NCBI GenBank assembly: GCA_943788195.1
Contig: CALSPH010000001.1
Span: 1,725,884-1,789,883, forward strand
Source: an uncultured Bacteroidia bacterium
GTDB lineage: Bacteria > Bacteroidota > Bacteroidia > NS11-12g > UBA955
Direction of reading: 5' to 3'
DNA length: 64,000 nucleotides
In this document: piece by piece, positions 54,410 to 63,559 of the stretch
Layout: every line of letters starts with the position of its first letter
Numbering within the stretch: position 1 is the first letter of the stretch
Position numbers and translations under genes: made by a program
Notes under the pieces: generated by a model
Database searches by the model: none
Seen by the model: the letters and a program-made list of their open reading frames with translations, nothing else
What the model was told of the DNA's origin: nothing

Positions 54410-56845
54410 ATGCGCACAATAAGTATTATACTATTAATTGTTACTCTCTTTTGCATACAGCCTTGCTTAGAAGCACAAAATTGGGATCAGGTATTAAAAA
54501 CAACCTCTAATCCAAGACAAAATTCAGATTACTATGGTTTTAAGGTTTCCATAAGCGGAGATTATGCAGTAGTAGGAGCCCCATATCACGATTACGACCC
54601 GTATAACATCAATTTCTTGAATGGAGCCGGAGCCGTTTTTATATTAAAAAAAGATGCAGCGGGTAACTGGGCAGAGCATCAAAAGATCGTTGCTCCAGAT
54701 CGCGTTGCTTGGGATTTATTTGGCTACGAAGTTAGAATTCAAGACGATGCAATAATCATTGGAGCCATAGGCAATGACAGAGATGCAAATAACAATTTCT
54801 TATCATGGAGCATTGGTGCAGTGTATATATTTAGAAAGTTGTCTGATGGAAAATTTTATCATGAACAGAAATTGGTGCCTGCTGATACCAAAGGAAGTTA
54901 CCATTTTGGCATTTCAGCAGATATTGATGGGAAATATGCTATAATCGGCAAAAACTGGGATGATTATGATAACCAAAACATAGATTATATGAATGATGCA
55001 GGGTCTGCTTATATTTATGAAAGAAATAATAAAGGCAAGTGGGTATTACATAAAAAAATAACTCCTTCGGATAGAGATAGCTTCGATTATTTTGGTCGTT
55101 CAGTTTCCATTAGTGGTAACCATGCAGTTATAGGTAGCTTTGGCAGTAAGTACCCCATAAGTAAAACAAACAGCAAGTGGAGAGCAGGTGCAGCTTATAT
55201 TTTTACCAATTTTAATGGGGTTTGGGGAGAAAATCAGAAACTGACCGCTCCAACCAGACGGGTTAATGATATATTTGGCTTTAATGTTTCTATGGATGAC
55301 AGTATGGTTCTAATCGGTGCTTATGGGGATGACTATGATGCGTACGAAAATAATTGGATTGGCAACGCTGGTGCTACCCATTTATTTACATTGAATGGTT
55401 TTGTCTGGAAACACAGCCAAAAAATAGTAGCCATAGACCGCACGCGCAACAGCTACTTTGGCTACAGCGTTAATGTAAATGAAAACACATTGGCAGTTGG
55501 GGCATTCTTTCATCAAAACGACCTTAATTTTCAAAATCCATTTAGAGGTGCAGGTGCTGGATATATTTTTAAGAAAGAAGTCAATAATCAATACGCTCAA
55601 TCTTCAAAACTGGTAGCTAAATCAAGAGACACCCTGGATTATTTTGGCCGCAGTATTGCTACCACTGATGATTTTGCCATTGTTGGAGCTCATCTGGAGG
55701 ATGATGATAAAAACAATCAGAACAAAAGGATTAATACAGGCTCAGCTTATATATTTAAATCATGTAACAGCAAATCTGAAATAAGTGTAAATGCTTGTAG
55801 TATATATCATTCTCCAAGTGGTAATTTTACTTGGACCCAAAGCGGCACCTATCAAGATATTATCAAAAACTACCGTGGTTGTGACAGCATGATTACTATA
55901 ACGCTCAAAATATCACAACCAGATACGCAGCGGATCAATGCGGTTGCCTGTGGCTCATATATTTCACCCAGTGGCAAATATTCTTGGACACAAACCGGAC
56001 AATACATAGATTATGTACAGAGCCCTGGTGTTTGTGATAGTGTAAAATTAATAGATTTAATCGTCAAAAAACATACGTACAAATCTATGAGTGTCAGTCA
56101 TTGCGGGGCATATGCCTCTCCGAGCGGCAAATACGTTTGGAATTCAGATGGAGTATATCAAGATATCATACCCAATTTTGAGGGTTGCGATAGTGTATTA
56201 ACTATTATTCTTAAGATAACAGAACCTACGTATGCTACACATCATGTAAACGCTTGCCAAAAATTCGTTGCATTCAGTGGTTCTACCACCTGGAACAGTT
56301 CTGGAATTTACCATGATACAGTTACGAATAATGCGGGTTGCGACAGTATAATAACCGTAATATTAACTTTAAACCACCCGGATACAGGAGTAATCAATTT
56401 TGGAAATCAACTCATAGCCAAAGCGAATGATGGTTTGTATCAATGGTTAGATTGCAACTTAAACTTTGCTCAAGTAGATGGAGCAGAAGGCCAAAGTTTT
56501 TATGCTAAAACAAACGGTTCTTATGCCTTAGATGTTGCGGATAATGGATGCAGGGATACAACTTCATGTTATCGTCTCTATCGCGTTTCGGCTGCTCATA
56601 TTAAGCAATCGCAATTATCAATTTATCCTAACCCGAGCGATGGTATATTCAAAATTAAGAATCCAAAAGGCTCATCAATCCAAGCGGAGATATACAACGC
56701 TGTAGGTATAAAAATAAAAAATGTATCCTTGCCGAAACTCAGTACATCTGAATTAAATTTATCGGATCAAGCAGACGGCATGTATTTTCTTCAATTAGTT
56801 GATAAACAAGGAAATAAGGTTCATTTCAGTCTCATCAAAATATAA
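54410..56845 (+). CDS. FG-GAP beta-propeller T9SS protein with Cys-rich repeats
   Basis: 811 residues. Signal peptide (IILLIVTLFCIQPCLEAQ). Residues about 30-450 contain seven FG-GAP-like blades: YGFKVSISGDYAVVGAPYHDYD, FGYEVRIQDDAIIIGAIGND, YFGRSVSISGNHAVIGSFGS, FGFNVSMDDSMVLIGAYGDD and others. About 455-690 hold four repeats of the kind A-C-x-x-Y-x-S-P-S-G-x-Y-x-W...GCDS-x-x-T-I-x-L-x-I. The end is a T9SS type A domain (LSIYPNPSDGIFKIKNPKGS ... FSLIKI). It is a large adhesive surface protein by likeness. It follows the dioxygenase by 43 bp on the same strand and may be co-transcribed. Confidence 0.85.
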   Translation: MRTISIILLIVTLFCIQPCLEAQNWDQVLKTTSNPRQNSDYYGFKVSISGDYAVVGAPYHDYDPYNINFLNGAGAVFILKKDAAGNWAEHQKIVAPDRVAWDLFGYEVRIQDDAIIIGAIGNDRDANNNFLSWSIGAVYIFRKLSDGKFYHEQKLVPADTKGSYHFGISADIDGKYAIIGKNWDDYDNQNIDYMNDAGSAYIYERNNKGKWVLHKKITPSDRDSFDYFGRSVSISGNHAVIGSFGSKYPISKTNSKWRAGAAYIFTNFNGVWGENQKLTAPTRRVNDIFGFNVSMDDSMVLIGAYGDDYDAYENNWIGNAGATHLFTLNGFVWKHSQKIVAIDRTRNSYFGYSVNVNENTLAVGAFFHQNDLNFQNPFRGAGAGYIFKKEVNNQYAQSSKLVAKSRDTLDYFGRSIATTDDFAIVGAHLEDDDKNNQNKRINTGSAYIFKSCNSKSEISVNACSIYHSPSGNFTWTQSGTYQDIIKNYRGCDSMITITLKISQPDTQRINAVACGSYISPSGKYSWTQTGQYIDYVQSPGVCDSVKLIDLIVKKHTYKSMSVSHCGAYASPSGKYVWNSDGVYQDIIPNFEGCDSVLTIILKITEPTYATHHVNACQKFVAFSGSTTWNSSGIYHDTVTNNAGCDSIITVILTLNHPDTGVINFGNQLIAKANDGLYQWLDCNLNFAQVDGAEGQSFYAKTNGSYALDVADNGCRDTTSCYRLYRVSAAHIKQSQLSIYPNPSDGIFKIKNPKGSSIQAEIYNAVGIKIKNVSLPKLSTSELNLSDQADGMYFLQLVDKQGNKVHFSLIKI

Positions 56846-57083
56846 ATAATTAAAATTTCAGCTCACACTATAAAAGGGCATTTCTTTAACTACATAAATT
56901 CTTAGAATTACAGTTGTACTCCGAAAAGGTTCAGCGCTTGAAATAAACTAGTTAAAGAGAAATTCAAGAGCAATTGTTCCAAATACATTTTCTTTAAAAT
57001 TTCCAACACTCTAATTGTAATTCAAACTCTCTTTTGGAGCAAATTGAAACTGAAATGTCAGACCTACCCAAAGGTTAATAAAA

Positions 57084-57279
57084 ATTTTCACGGATCGGTT
57101 TGTTGATATTTGATTCATTGGGACGTGCCGTAGCCACACCAAAAAACGAGCAATTGAAAAAAGAGAAATACGAAGACGTATGGAAGCCAGAAAAAGACAT
57201 TCCTAACGGGTATTACTTCATTGCATTAAAAATCAATGACTTACAGGTGCATTATGAAAAAGTACAGCGATTAAAGTAA
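57084..57279 (+). pseudogene. orphan T9SS sorting domain of a lost dioxygenase paralogue
   Basis: Readable on plus as GLLIFDSLGRAVATPKNEQL, KKEKYEDVWKPEKDIPNGYY, FIALKINDLQVHYEKVQRLK then stop. It aligns closely with the C-terminal tail of the dioxygenase at 53425-54366 (LLVFDSAGKTVATLKKEKLG ... NGMYFIALKINDLQVHYTKV). No start codon or catalytic domain precedes it. It is the remnant of a deleted paralogue, not an active gene. The 240 bp before it (56846-57083) show nothing else. Confidence 0.8.
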
Positions 57280-57311
57280 AGCGCTTTAAAAAAACAGGGC
57301 ACCAACATTTA

Positions 57312-58295
57312 TTAAATTCTATTCACTTTTTGAGTGAACACCTGTCCATCCTTTTGAACATGAATAATATAAACGCCTGCCGGCTGTTTACTCAAATCAA
57401 CGCGCAACGATTGGACTGGAAAGGAATTGCTGTAGATTAACTTACCCGAAAGTGAATACACTTTAATGCCATCCATTTTCGACTCACCAATAGAAGTGAC
57501 CATTATTGAATGATCCGTTGGATTTGGAAAAACATTGAATAAATTTTGTGCTTTGGAAGGCTTAGAAATACTGGTCATATTACATCCCCCCAATTCCTTC
57601 ACCTCTGCATGACTTACTGCTCTATTGTATATTTTTACCTCATCTATCTTTCCTTTGTAACTTGTTGAATTATCAAATCGAGCACCGATTTTTACTCCTG
57701 TTTTTGCCCCATAATCAGTATACGAATTATCAAATACTGAATCGATTAATATACAATTTACATACAGTTTCATTCCCTTATCAAATCGCATAAAAACTAA
57801 GTGATACCATTTCGAAGTATCCGGAGTAACACCCGTGGCAGCTCTTGAAACTTTATTCCCATGGACCACGGAACCACCTGCATAATACCCGTGCAATAAA
57901 TAAGGAGGTAAAGTAGAACTTGAATTATTGCAGTATTGAATCCCTTGATCACCCCCTGATCCGCCCACACCAAGCATGGTTGAACAATCTCCATTTGGCG
58001 GAATTCCATCTGTTTTAGTCCATAAAGAATAGGTGAATTCCTTTAGTAAAAAACTGTCAATCGAAATATCAACATTATCATTTATACCATCAAAATACAT
58101 TGCTGAGGAGTCTGCACCTACTCTTCCTTTGGTATAAACAGCTCCGTTTTTAGTTCCGTGTGAATGTGAGGCCGCCTGATTCTGAGTGTTATTATTAAAA
58201 TTGTAATATGCAATCAGACCACTGTCTAAATTAACTTGGCTAAATCCTAAATAGGTAAGTGAGAAACTTAGAAATAAAACAAATATTTTTTTCAT
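57312..58295 (-). CDS. LamG-domain protein with T9SS sorting domain
   Basis: 327 residues. Signal peptide (MKKIFVLFLSFSLTYLGFSQ). A concanavalin-like LamG-3 domain at about 25-235: GLIAYYNFNNNTQNQAASHS, SSAMYFDGINDNVDISIDSF, FTYSLWTKTDGIPPNGDCST, WYHLVFMRFDKGMKLYVNCI, YKGKIDEVKIYNRAVSHAEV. The T9SS type A domain follows (LFNVFPNPTDHSIMVTSIGE ... VFTQKVNRI). It probably binds a carbohydrate at the cell surface. Convergent with the orphan sorting domain; together with the FG-GAP and M28 genes this is a run of T9SS cargo. Confidence 0.85.
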   Translation of the reverse strand: MKKIFVLFLSFSLTYLGFSQVNLDSGLIAYYNFNNNTQNQAASHSHGTKNGAVYTKGRVGADSSAMYFDGINDNVDISIDSFLLKEFTYSLWTKTDGIPPNGDCSTMLGVGGSGGDQGIQYCNNSSSTLPPYLLHGYYAGGSVVHGNKVSRAATGVTPDTSKWYHLVFMRFDKGMKLYVNCILIDSVFDNSYTDYGAKTGVKIGARFDNSTSYKGKIDEVKIYNRAVSHAEVKELGGCNMTSISKPSKAQNLFNVFPNPTDHSIMVTSIGESKMDGIKVYSLSGKLIYSNSFPVQSLRVDLSKQPAGVYIIHVQKDGQVFTQKVNRI

Positions 58296-58341
58296 AGACG
58301 TAAAAGTACATTATTCCTTAAGATGACCCTCACAAAAGATT

Positions 58342-60072
58342 TCAATTTGCAAATATCATTTGCTTGGCAGAATGCACCTTACCATCAATTACTAAACTAT
58401 ACGTATAAACTCCACGTTTACCATACGGATAAGTAAAAACCACCTCATTCATTTCATTCTCCAGACCGATGGACATTAGCTTCACTTCCTTTCCTTGAAC
58501 ATCTCTAATAAGGATATAGGCCGTTTTATATTGGATTGTCCCATCTGACTTTACTGACAAAGTAGTCGCTAAATCAAACGGATTGGGTTGATTTTGTAAT
58601 AACATCAATCCACGATTTTCTTGTTGTAATTTTTGAATGTAGGTAGGGTTCGCAGTAATTTCTCTTGAAAAAAGGCTTTCTACTCCATTGCCATCCACCG
58701 AAGCTACACTGACAATGTAGATGGATCGATCGGGTGGGTAAAAGGTATCCAGCAATTGATTGGTGGTATAAACCGAATCCCAATCATTGGTTTCTGAACG
58801 CACAGCCACTCGATAGGTTTGGTATTGAGTCTGATCTGTTATTTCTACAATCAATCTGCGCCCATGGAATACGCTCAGGTTTAAATCCGGTGTTTTGGGT
58901 CCCAATGCCGCCATGCTGGCTCCAACCCCATTAATGACCGCATTTCTTGCCAAATAATTAAAGTCCACAAAAAAGCTATCTATAATGTTATCGTTATCGG
59001 TATCCACTCCAAGAATGTCATCGCTGGTGTGCTGACGGTCTGTATAATCAGGGTCGGTTACATCAACATTACCGTGCTCATTAGCCGAAGTAAACCGCAT
59101 GCTTGCAAAGCCATTGCGCCTAAAAGGGATATGATCCCCTCCTCTCCCTTGCCGATCCTCTAAAGTCATAATGGTTAACTGCATCGGCACTTTTACATTG
59201 GGCAATAGCTCTTCCAGATATTGCAGTTTTAAGAACCGGGCCAACTGCTTCCATTTCGAATTAAAGCCCCCAAATGAGAATAAGCGCACTTGTGTGCTAT
59301 CAACATCATCTTCGCATGGACATGAAGGTTCTGAGGATGTTTTACCACAAATCACTCCGCCAATCACATCGTTATTCAACACCGCTTTTATCTTTATTTT
59401 TTGATCAAAACTATATCGAGCAAATGCATTGGCTCCCAAGAGGCCTTGCTCCTCCCCAGTAGTTGCCATAAACACTATGGTATTCTTGTAGGTGTACTTG
59501 CTCATTACCCGCGCCAATTCAATCACAAGAGCGGTTCCTGTGGCATTATCCTCAACTCCTTCCGCTTTGCAGTTGATATCACATCCCGTTCCACAACGGC
59601 TGTCTAAGTGTCCCTCAATTACAATTACTTCCTTACTGCTGGTATCCGAACCAGGTAATACGCCCAAAACATTGCGATGTTGTCCCATTCCGCAAATGTC
59701 TTGATCAAATTGCAGGTATGCAGGAATCAATCGATTCTCATTAGCCACACCAAATGCACCAAATTTAGCATGCACCCATCTTCTGGCAGCACCCATCCCA
59801 GTAACATTCGAAACTGTATCTGCACCCGTATTGCGATTCTGAAATGAAGCCAGTTTTATGATGTAATTCTTTAAGCTATCTGCATTAACTCGCTGATTTA
59901 TTTCAGCAGCAATAACATGAGGGTCATTCACCACATTTGAGGGTTGGTAATTAGCCGGGCTGTAATTCCCTTTTAGAATTTGATCTGCTTCAATATTAAT
60001 TACTTGGATATTGGTTTGCGCCTGTAAACCGATAAAACTTGGTAGTAACAGGAATAAAAATAGTTTCTTCAT
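58342..60072 (-). CDS. M28-family metallopeptidase with T9SS-type C-terminal domain
   Basis: 576 residues, signal peptide (LFLFLLLPSFIGLQAQ). M28 zinc site: VIVIEGHLDSRCGTGC (His, Asp), EGVEDNATGTALVIELARVM (Asp), MATTGEEQGLLGANAFARYS (catalytic Glu and ligand Glu), AVLNNDVIGG and the final His near GRGGDHIPFRRNG. Aminopeptidases of this family remove N-terminal residues from peptides outside the cell. The C-terminal segment (QNQPNPFDLATTLSVKSDGT ... DGKVHSAKQMIFAN) has the 'QNxPNPF' start of a T9SS type A domain. It is preceded by no obvious operon partner. Confidence 0.85.
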   Translation of the reverse strand: MKKLFLFLLLPSFIGLQAQTNIQVINIEADQILKGNYSPANYQPSNVVNDPHVIAAEINQRVNADSLKNYIIKLASFQNRNTGADTVSNVTGMGAARRWVHAKFGAFGVANENRLIPAYLQFDQDICGMGQHRNVLGVLPGSDTSSKEVIVIEGHLDSRCGTGCDINCKAEGVEDNATGTALVIELARVMSKYTYKNTIVFMATTGEEQGLLGANAFARYSFDQKIKIKAVLNNDVIGGVICGKTSSEPSCPCEDDVDSTQVRLFSFGGFNSKWKQLARFLKLQYLEELLPNVKVPMQLTIMTLEDRQGRGGDHIPFRRNGFASMRFTSANEHGNVDVTDPDYTDRQHTSDDILGVDTDNDNIIDSFFVDFNYLARNAVINGVGASMAALGPKTPDLNLSVFHGRRLIVEITDQTQYQTYRVAVRSETNDWDSVYTTNQLLDTFYPPDRSIYIVSVASVDGNGVESLFSREITANPTYIQKLQQENRGLMLLQNQPNPFDLATTLSVKSDGTIQYKTAYILIRDVQGKEVKLMSIGLENEMNEVVFTYPYGKRGVYTYSLVIDGKVHSAKQMIFAN

Positions 60073-60134
60073 GATCTACTCCAAAACTAAAGATAATTTC
60101 TTAATTCATTTGGACTTTCATCACCCATCTAAAC

Positions 60135-60338
60135 TTAAATCAGCTGCGTGGTTATTTTAGTCTCAGTTATCAGTGTTTTATGCACCGGGCATTTGTCCGC
60201 AATTTCCAGCAATCTCGTTTTTTGGATCTCATCCAATTCGCCTACCAATTCAATTTTACGCTGAAAGACATCAATTTTACCTGCAGATTTACCCTCCTCT
60301 TGCAAGTCATCCGCATAGTCCTTTCTTAATATAACCAC
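60135..60338 (-). pseudogene. OsmC-family protein, C-terminal remnant
   Basis: Only the last 60 or so residues survive: RKDYADDLQEEGKSAGKIDV, FQRKIELVGELDEIQKTRLL, EIADKCPVHKTLITETKITT. The D-K-C-P-V-H motif with the redox cysteine is intact, but the N-terminal half with the other cysteine is gone, replaced by integrase sequence at the junction near 60335. OsmC proteins reduce organic hydroperoxides; this fragment is inactive. Confidence 0.82.
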
Positions 60339-60933
60339 GGTTTAAAGCAATTCTAACCACTCTAGATATTCTTTGAAAATGCTTAGCACATGTTGTGTTA
60401 CTGTTATTAAATTCTGTCTTTAAAAACCCTTCAAATCCATCAATAAAATCGTAATTCAGTTCATAGAGGTAGATATCATTTCGTTTGTATCTTTTTTTTA
60501 TGTACTGTCCAATTCGTAATTGACTATTCCTATATTTAACTATAGTAGGTTGAGAATAGCTTTTTCCTTTTAGTACAATCATTTTTTGAATATGCTCCTC
60601 CATTAATTCATTAAAGGTCATTGCTTTTGTTGCACCATTGACAAGTTTGTCTTTAATTGAAAAGGAGTTAAATGGTTCTCCAGAAATTAACATTTCATTA
60701 TAGATCTTCAAAGTTCTTGCTTTTAGAGCTCCTAATGTTCCGTTTATTGAATCAGATTCATTGTTTAATCCTTTAACCTTTTGTCCTTTTGAGTCCCAAG
60801 CAGAGAGAAGTACGTATTGTCCAATTGAGTATTCGGTCCTAACACCATCTAATTGAAGTCTTAGGTAGATGGGTGATTTTCGGTCTTGATTTTTTTGACT
60901 GGGTCTGACCCAGAATGACATTTTTAAGCTCAT
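60307..60933 (-). pseudogene. tyrosine integrase, C-terminally truncated
   Basis: 208 residues containing the arm-type-binding and core-binding (SAM-like) domains of Bacteroidota tyrosine recombinases: MSFWVRPSQKNQDRKSPIYL, RLQLDGVRTEYSIGQYVLLS, FNELMEEHIQKMIVLKGKSYS, CAKHFQRISRVVRIALNRGY. The frame then ends at the OsmC junction (IKKGLCG-stop), so the catalytic domain with R-H-R-Y is missing. An IS3 element lies 3 bp upstream of the ATG. It is the relic of an integrative element. Confidence 0.85.
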
Positions 60934-60993
60934 ATTTGTATGTCTTCAGCGAAATTTGCACTTTTGAGTTAAAAACGTAAGATAGAGTTGGTG

Positions 60994-61968
60994 CTAATTT
61001 AGGTTAAATTTATGATACTGTTTTTTTCTAGCTTTTAATGTTTTGATTTTGGTTTGATTTCTTTGTTTGAGTTTGAGTTGCCCTTTTCCATAATAGACCT
61101 CAGCAGGCGTTAGGTTTTGTAAGGATTCATGGTATCGCTTATAGTTGTAATACTCCACAAACTCTTTTAGTTTTCTTTCCAGTTGTTCAGGACTAAAATA
61201 GTTGTCTAGTTTTACCACATTTTTCATGGATCTGTGATAACGCTCTATTTTGCCTTGGGTCTGAGGATGCAAGGGTCTACCTCTAACATGTTTCATCTTT
61301 TTTACTTGAAGGTACGCTGCAAGCTCATGGGATATATAACAAGATCCGTTATCTGATAAAAGCCTAGGTCTGTTACTCTCAGGTACTTCGGTAGCCAATA
61401 TTGCCTCATCCAAGGTATTCTTAACATCTTCTGCCTTCATGGTTGAGCACAACTTCCAGTTAACAATAAACCTAGAGTAATCGTCCAGTACTGTTGAGAG
61501 GTAATACCACCCCCAACCATAGATTTTGAAGTAAGTGAAGTCAGTCTGCCACATTTGATTGACCTGTGTTGTTTTATCATGAAAACTGTCTGAGGCACTC
61601 ATTATTCTAAAAGATGGAACGGAGATAAGTCCATTGCTTTTTAGGATACGATATACACTCGACTCACTGATATAATAGCTATAGGTATCAGTAATGTACC
61701 AAGCGACTTCTCTAGGAGACAGTTCTGGCTTCTCTAAGGCTATCTCAACTACCTTATCACGGTCTAATTCATTAATCCTGTTCCATGAACCTTGTCTTTT
61801 ACTGGGCTTGCGCGCAAGACCTTCATAGCCCTGTTTGCTGTAAGCGCTGTACCAGTTGTAGAAGGTAGTTTTATTAATTTTGAGTTCCCTTAAGGTTCGG
61901 ATAACCCCTAAATCGGATTGTTCTACAAGTTGAATCAACTCGTATTTTTCTTGCTGACTGTAATGCAT
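60994..61968 (-). CDS. IS3 OrfB (DDE integrase-core transposase)
   Basis: 324 residues. Helix-turn-helix start (MHYSQQEKYELIQLVEQSDL, INKTTFYNWYSAYSKQGYEG) followed by the rve catalytic core: MWQTDFTYFKIYGWG (first Asp), LLSDNGSCYISHELA (second Asp), QTQGKIERYHRSMKNV (Glu). The DDE triad and spacing are intact. It is expressed as an OrfAB fusion by -1 frameshifting and probably also weakly alone from its ATG. Confidence 0.93.
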   Translation of the reverse strand: MHYSQQEKYELIQLVEQSDLGVIRTLRELKINKTTFYNWYSAYSKQGYEGLARKPSKRQGSWNRINELDRDKVVEIALEKPELSPREVAWYITDTYSYYISESSVYRILKSNGLISVPSFRIMSASDSFHDKTTQVNQMWQTDFTYFKIYGWGWYYLSTVLDDYSRFIVNWKLCSTMKAEDVKNTLDEAILATEVPESNRPRLLSDNGSCYISHELAAYLQVKKMKHVRGRPLHPQTQGKIERYHRSMKNVVKLDNYFSPEQLERKLKEFVEYYNYKRYHESLQNLTPAEVYYGKGQLKLKQRNQTKIKTLKARKKQYHKFNLN

Positions 61969-61982
61969 ATACTTCTTCTTTA

Positions 61983-62330
61983 CTAGTCGTCTCCATTTAC
62001 GTTTTTTTTCAAAGTTCTCACCTCTAAGGAGAGTTCAGCTACAAGCTCCTTCAAGCAATGGTTCTCTCCTTTGAGCTCTTGAACTTCAGAAGTATTAGCC
62101 TCACGCATTGTATCGCCTGCTAATCTGCGTTTTCCTGCTTCCATGAAGTCCTTACTCCATTTGTAATAGTTGGCCTGGCTTATGCCTTCTTTTCTGCATA
62201 ACTCCGCTATGGAGTCCTCTCCCCGAATGCCTTGGATAATAATGCGGATCTTTTCTTCTGATGAATACTTCTTTCTTGTCTTTCGTTTTAAGTCACTGAT
62301 TAATGAACTTGTGCTTTTTTTGTTCGTCAT
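61983..62330 (-). CDS. IS3 OrfA (helix-turn-helix protein)
   Basis: 115 residues: KKYSSEEKIRIIIQGIRGED, SIAELCRKEGISQANYYKWS is the transposase-8 type helix-turn-helix, followed by a leucine zipper (VQELKGENHCLKELVAELSL). It binds the IS ends and represses transposition. Its stop lies 14 bp before the orfB ATG, and the frame of orfB is open across the junction. Confidence 0.93.
   Translation of the reverse strand: MTNKKSTSSLISDLKRKTRKKYSSEEKIRIIIQGIRGEDSIAELCRKEGISQANYYKWSKDFMEAGKRRLAGDTMREANTSEVQELKGENHCLKELVAELSLEVRTLKKNVNGDD
62001..62007 (-). promoter_or_regulatory. -1 ribosomal frameshift site A-AAA-AAC
   Basis: Within a run of eight A near the end of orfA, the 0-frame codons AAA-AAC form the canonical slippery heptamer. 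Slipping back one base gives CGT-AAA-TGG..., open through to orfB without a stop, producing the OrfAB transposase. Confidence 0.85.
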
Positions 62331-62562
62331 TTAGATTTCTTTTAAGGTTATAAATTTATTAAAACCTCTATATTAAATAATTAACCTAATTAGTGCACTT
62401 TTTGCTGACGGTATACATTCAAAGCAAAAATCAAATAACCAATAAAACTAGAGTCGCTTAAGGATTCACCTTTTTTTGCATTAAAGAAGTAGCCCAAAAT
62501 AGGCTGATAAATCCAAATACCATTATTGTAATCTTCAACTTTTTAAATTTTCTGCATTAAGC

Positions 62563-62604
62563 ATTAACATTCATTAATATACATGAATATAAATGAATGT
62601 TAAC
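62563..62604. repeat. 12-bp inverted repeat with AT-rich centre
   Basis: TTAACATTCATT and AATGAATGTTAA flank AATATACATGAATATA, itself partly symmetric. It could be an operator or element end upstream of nothing obvious. The flanking 250 bp (62418-62674) contain no supportable gene. Confidence 0.65.
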
Positions 62605-62674
62605 TCAAGCAAATTATTCAGCTCTTTTAAGTACAACATCCATAATTAATGCAAATTAACTAGACTATACCTAA

Positions 62675-63118
62675 TCATTTACTACTTAAAAAAGAAATCA
62701 TCTTTATACAGTTCCATGCATAATCCACAGCAGCGACACTCCAACTAGAGCATGCTTTTTTGAAGTCTGCGCGAGCCTTTTCCCAAATTGAACTATCACT
62801 TTTGTAATGAGGAATACAAACATACTCTTCAAATACAGTATCAGTTCTTTTCAGTATCATCAATGTAGCGCAAGGTATACTATCGTTATCACGGTAAAGT
62901 GCTTTGAATGTAGCTTTTCTTTTAAAACTAGAGTAGTCGACACTCCATTCTCCAACATCTTTTAAACTATATCCTTTCTTCATATCAAGTCCAGATTCAA
63001 CTTGTATTTTATACCCTTTTGTAAGGTAGTTGTATTCTGTTTCTGTAGTTTGCCCTATTGCGGTAACGGATAAAGTAAGTATTAAGCCAAATAATGTAAT
63101 GAGTCTAAATTTTTTCAT
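62675..63118 (-). CDS. secreted protein of unknown function
   Basis: About 147 residues from MKKFRLITLFGLILTLSVTA (signal peptide); the upstream ATG at 63172 is rejected because it precedes a normal leader. The mature part (GYSLKDVGEWSVDYSSFKRK, ATFKALYRDNDSIPCATLMI, KACSSWSVAAVDYAWNCIKM) is rich in beta strands with three cysteines. No family is recognised. It lies within the accessory stretch between the IS3 element and the tmRNA-derived site. Confidence 0.65.
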   Translation of the reverse strand: MKKFRLITLFGLILTLSVTAIGQTTETEYNYLTKGYKIQVESGLDMKKGYSLKDVGEWSVDYSSFKRKATFKALYRDNDSIPCATLMILKRTDTVFEEYVCIPHYKSDSSIWEKARADFKKACSSWSVAAVDYAWNCIKMISFLSSK

Positions 63119-63473
63119 ATTGCAAATATATAAAGTTTGTTGTAAAATGCGTTTCAATGCAAATTTACACATTGTGGTAGAGCGATATTATTGTTTTTAT
63201 GGCTTTTTCAATTTTACTTGATGCTGAGAAATCATCACCAAGTAAATGATATGAATTTTCATATAGGAAATGAATGGTTAATTCTAAAGTAAACTTATCC
63301 GAAAGCGTCTTTTTGAATTCTACTCCAGCAAAATTTAATTCAGCATGTCAAACAAAATTTAGCATCTCACATATGCTCTTCCCCAAAAGAGATTTTTACA
63401 TGAAAATTCTTCATTCAAATTGCATAGCATTAAATTAAATTTATTAATGCTCAACATGCAAATTCAAAAAAAG

Positions 63474-63506
63474 GTGGGACAAATGTGGGACAAATGTGGG
63501 ACAAAT
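63474..63506. repeat. three perfect 11-bp direct repeats GTGGGACAAAT
   Basis: Three tandem copies at 63474, 63485 and 63496. Read on minus they are ATTTGTCCCAC, the same core as the pair downstream of tRNA-Ser, and they also lie downstream (in RNA direction) of an RNA 3' end. Probable integrase arm sites. Confidence 0.8.
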
Positions 63507-63515
63507 TTGAAATAA

Positions 63516-63554
63516 AAAAGGGTAATTAGCTGATTATTAACTGATTACCCTTTT
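63516..63554 (-). terminator. terminator after the tmRNA-type 3' end
   Basis: AAAAGGGTAATT (63516-63527) and GATTACCCTTTT (63543-63554) form a 12-base stem; on minus it is followed by T6. Its place, 5 bp after the tmRNA-like end, is that of a natural ssrA terminator. Confidence 0.8.
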
Positions 63555-63559
63555 AAAAG

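Larger units (their letters stand above)
60937..62417 (-). mobile_element. IS3-family insertion sequence, complete
   Basis: 1481 bp between TGTATGTCTTCAGCGAAATT (60937, right end) and, on the other strand, TGTATACCGTCAGCAAAAAG (62417, left end); the two ends match at about two thirds of positions over 32 bp. It holds two overlapping-type genes orfA and orfB in the usual -1 relation. Flanking triplets (ATT and TTC) do not match, so no target-site duplication remains. Two further left-end copies at 35 kb are identical to it where they overlap. Confidence 0.93.
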
